Positions 22,504-24,062 of a stretch of 24,062 bases of DNA are shown one piece after another. Origin of the DNA: a virus; IMG/VR virus record IMGVR_UViG_3300009159_002609, positions 1 through 24,062 of that record; one strand, written 5' to 3'. Position 1 is the stretch's first letter; every line of letters begins with the position of its first letter. The translations under genes and the position numbers were made by a program. The notes under the pieces were generated by a model that worked only from the letters and a program-made list of their open reading frames with translations, did no database searches and was not told the origin of the DNA.

Positions 22504-23363
22504 TACTTGCCCCACCCGTTGCCCCACAAATCTACGTGTAAGCGTGGACTGTAGTTAAATCCGCGCTCACAGCAGATATTGGCAATGGTTAATTTGTTAG
22601 CATCATATGGCTCAACAATACCGCCCTGTGGCATCAAATATACTGAGCCTTTGAATCCGTCATGTCTAAATGCATCAACAGCTCGAACAGCTTCATCAAC
22701 ATGTTCAACTGTTTCAACAACAAACTTAAGATATACATGCCCGTATGTTTGATAGATATTGACAATCTTAGGCTTAATAGCATCTTCCCAAGTTTCTCCA
22801 CTAGCACTTAGTTTGGCACTTACACTAAATGTAACTTCTCGACTAGATTTTTCATCTGCCCAGTCGATTAAGAAATCACGGAAGTCTTCGTGTAGTTCTT
22901 GAGTACCATTAGTTTCAAATGTAATGTTCTTTAAGTCTGCCATACGTGGATGACTTAGCAATTCTTTATATGCACGTTGCCAACCCAGCAATGGCTCGCC
23001 ACCTGTGATAACCAAGTGTACATCATTTCCATTGTTTTGCATCCACTGATTGTTAGGAGTTAATGCCAACATTTTTTCTACCAGCTCTTCGGTGGTATGT
23101 GTTGGGCTCAGATGTTTAAAGTCTGGATGCCAACTTGCATAGCTATCGCAACCTGTGGTTACCAAGGGTAGTTCTAAGAATGTTTTATACTTGTCTACTA
23201 CTCGACCAACTTCGTCTGCTTCTGTGCTTTTTTCACCAGGCTTGCAACCAAACCCACTACAGGTAAAGTTACAGCCATATGTTCTTAAGAAAACACTAGG
23301 CACACCAATAAAGCGACCTTCGCCTTGTAGACTATAAAAGATTTCGCTGACTTTAATCTTCAT
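22503..23363 (-). CDS. queE: 7-carboxy-7-deazaguanine synthase-like radical SAM protein
   Basis: 286 residues. QueE normally turns 6-carboxytetrahydropterin into 7-carboxy-7-deazaguanine. Seen: EIFYSLQGEGRFIGVPSVFLRTYGC (7-31), the ring-contracting family signature, LVITGGEPLLGW (SAM site), and ITFETNGTQ. The cluster Cys spacing is odd: C31, C35 and C40, then an insertion and C72 in TGCDSYASWHP, instead of CX3CX2C. It overlaps the MazG-like gene by 11 nt. The upstream neighbour is a QueD-like gene, so the pathway context is strong. Confidence 0.9.
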   Translation of the reverse strand: MKIKVSEIFYSLQGEGRFIGVPSVFLRTYGCNFTCSGFGCKPGEKSTEADEVGRVVDKYKTFLELPLVTTGCDSYASWHPDFKHLSPTHTTEELVEKMLALTPNNQWMQNNGNDVHLVITGGEPLLGWQRAYKELLSHPRMADLKNITFETNGTQELHEDFRDFLIDWADEKSSREVTFSVSAKLSASGETWEDAIKPKIVNIYQTYGHVYLKFVVETVEHVDEAVRAVDAFRHDGFKGSVYLMPQGGIVEPYDANKLTIANICCERGFNYSPRLHVDLWGNGWGK

Positions 23364-23628
23364 ATATACTCGAATAAATTTTAAGTTTGTTTACTTTGTT
23401 TTGTTTTGCCAAGTCAAGATTCTTTTGTGTAATAACACCTTGATCCAACAAGATATCAACCATGGCTAACATATCACCAATTTCCATTTCCAGCTTGGAA
23501 CGATGTACCATACCATCTTTGTGCATGGCATCAATGCCAAAGCGAAAACACTTGCTTACTTCTTGAATAACTTCAGCACATTCTTCCTGCAATATAACCA
23601 GAGTTTCATTAATTTTATTATTCATCAT
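23353..23628 (-). CDS. MazG-like nucleotide pyrophosphohydrolase
   Basis: 91 residues. EECAEVIQEVSK (15-26) gives the ExxE metal-site half and LEMEIGDMLAMVDIL (46-60) the second ExxD half, both typical of the all-alpha MazG/dUTPase superfamily. It likely hydrolyses a nucleoside triphosphate, possibly ppGpp- or dNTP-related; the substrate is not readable. It starts inside the stop of the QueD-like gene (ATGA) and overlaps queE, so it is inserted within a deazaguanine-synthesis operon. Confidence 0.85.
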   Translation of the reverse strand: MMNNKINETLVILQEECAEVIQEVSKCFRFGIDAMHKDGMVHRSKLEMEIGDMLAMVDILLDQGVITQKNLDLAKQNKVNKLKIYSSIYED

Positions 23629-24062
23629 GCAAATAAATCCTCATTCCATTCACGGTGTCCTTCACGGAACGCCATATTTGATTGTGTTTCACGTACTTCT
23701 ACTCTGTAGCACCACAAACGATCTGCTTCTGCCTGTCCCCACATGTCAGGAATATACACACCATTGACATACCGGTACAATTGATCAGCAAGCCCTTCGC
23801 ACCCTAGTTTAGGCAGTATAGTCAGCTTGGCCATGTTCTTTGATTCAAGTAACTTGTATGTTTCTAGTTCTGGATCATCTTCTGCTACCAGTAAGGTATG
23901 GTCAAATTGGCTTTCTAATACGTTCTTTAATTCTTTTAATCCACCGTAGTCTGCTGCCCAGTTGCGTACATCCAGGTCGTTGGTGCCAAAGTAAAACTTC
24001 ATACTAAAGCTGTAGCCATGTATTAAATTACAGTGGCTATCTGCTCGCCACTGTCTGTAGGC
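23625..24062 (-). CDS. queD: QueD-like 6-carboxytetrahydropterin synthase, 5' end outside window
   Basis: The frame is open to the window edge; the ATG at 24002 is internal, and 145 residues are visible. Upstream of it the frame reads AYRQWRADSHCNLIHGYSFS, carrying the catalytic Cys and a HG motif of QueD. Further on: FDHTLLV (the Asp-His pair) and VEVRETQSNMAF (the conserved Glu of the PTPS fold). The normal HGH zinc site is HGY here, with an extra His before the Cys (DSHC). QueD makes 6-carboxytetrahydropterin from dihydroneopterin triphosphate, the substrate of QueE, two genes on. Members with this variant are known to me from phages. Confidence 0.85.
   Translation of the reverse strand, partial: AYRQWRADSHCNLIHGYSFSMKFYFGTNDLDVRNWAADYGGLKELKNVLESQFDHTLLVAEDDPELETYKLLESKNMAKLTILPKLGCEGLADQLYRYVNGVYIPDMWGQAEADRLWCYRVEVRETQSNMAFREGHREWNEDLFA

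Noticed and set aside
1-24062. tRNA genes, CRISPR arrays and insertion sequences
   Set aside because: No cloverleaf-like sequence, no regularly spaced repeats and no transposase or terminal repeats were seen by eye on either strand.

Overview
The window looks like part of the genome of a large lytic tailed phage (Caudoviricetes), probably a T4-like myovirus from an aquatic habitat. The signs are tightly packed genes with ATGA stop/start overlaps, many short phage-type proteins, a FEN-type 5'-3' exonuclease, a thymidylate synthase and dihydrofolate reductase pair, a free-standing HNH endonuclease, and DUF2452-, DUF2061- and DUF3307-type proteins. No capsid, tail, terminase, polymerase or tRNA gene lies here, so host and exact lineage cannot be fixed from the window. 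Base composition is moderately AT-rich by eye.

Layout. (1) Positions 1-2187, + strand: a truncated twitch-type radical SAM protein, a fused P-loop kinase/nucleotidylyltransferase, and a small DUF2061 membrane protein. (2) Positions 2126-7807: sugar and glycan genes. A GT-B-like glycosyltransferase (- strand) and an 808-residue modular GT-A-like protein (+ strand) start divergently from one shared CATG. A DegT/AHBA-type aminotransferase and an NAD-dependent epimerase follow on the - strand. (3) Positions 7804-10434, - strand: thyA, folA and three phage proteins of unknown role, mostly overlapping. (4) Positions 10499-14644, - strand: small conserved proteins, an SGNH hydrolase, a metallopeptidase/VWA protein and a MoxR-type AAA+ ATPase. 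(5) Positions 14733-18083, - strand: small genes, several with their own host-type promoter, then an HNH-like protein, an HNH endonuclease and a ParB-like protein. (6) Positions 18204-21297, - strand: conserved small phage proteins, two membrane proteins, a small AbrB-like protein and the 5'-3' exonuclease. (7) Positions 21356-24062, - strand: two conserved phage proteins, a Trp-rich protein, QueE, a MazG-like protein and the C-terminal part of a QueD-like protein that runs off the window.

Working together. QueD and QueE make consecutive intermediates of 7-deazaguanine synthesis (6-carboxytetrahydropterin, then 7-carboxy-7-deazaguanine), so the phage may make queuosine-type bases for its DNA or for tRNA. 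ThyA and DHFR keep dTMP synthesis running. The aminotransferase, epimerase and glycosyltransferases suggest an amino-sugar product placed on virion, host surface or DNA. The MoxR and VWA/metallopeptidase proteins resemble bacterial ATPase/VWA co-chaperone pairs.

Regulation. The clearest signals are sigma70-like promoters on the - strand with 17-bp spacers, several of them extended -10 (TGnTATAAT). Two of them sit in an exact 39-nt duplicated leader, and one carries a perfect inverted repeat in its spacer. Two - strand intrinsic terminators are clear. No gene-free stretch exceeds 300 bases; the longest (about 170 nt, 13374-13543) holds a terminator and a promoter.
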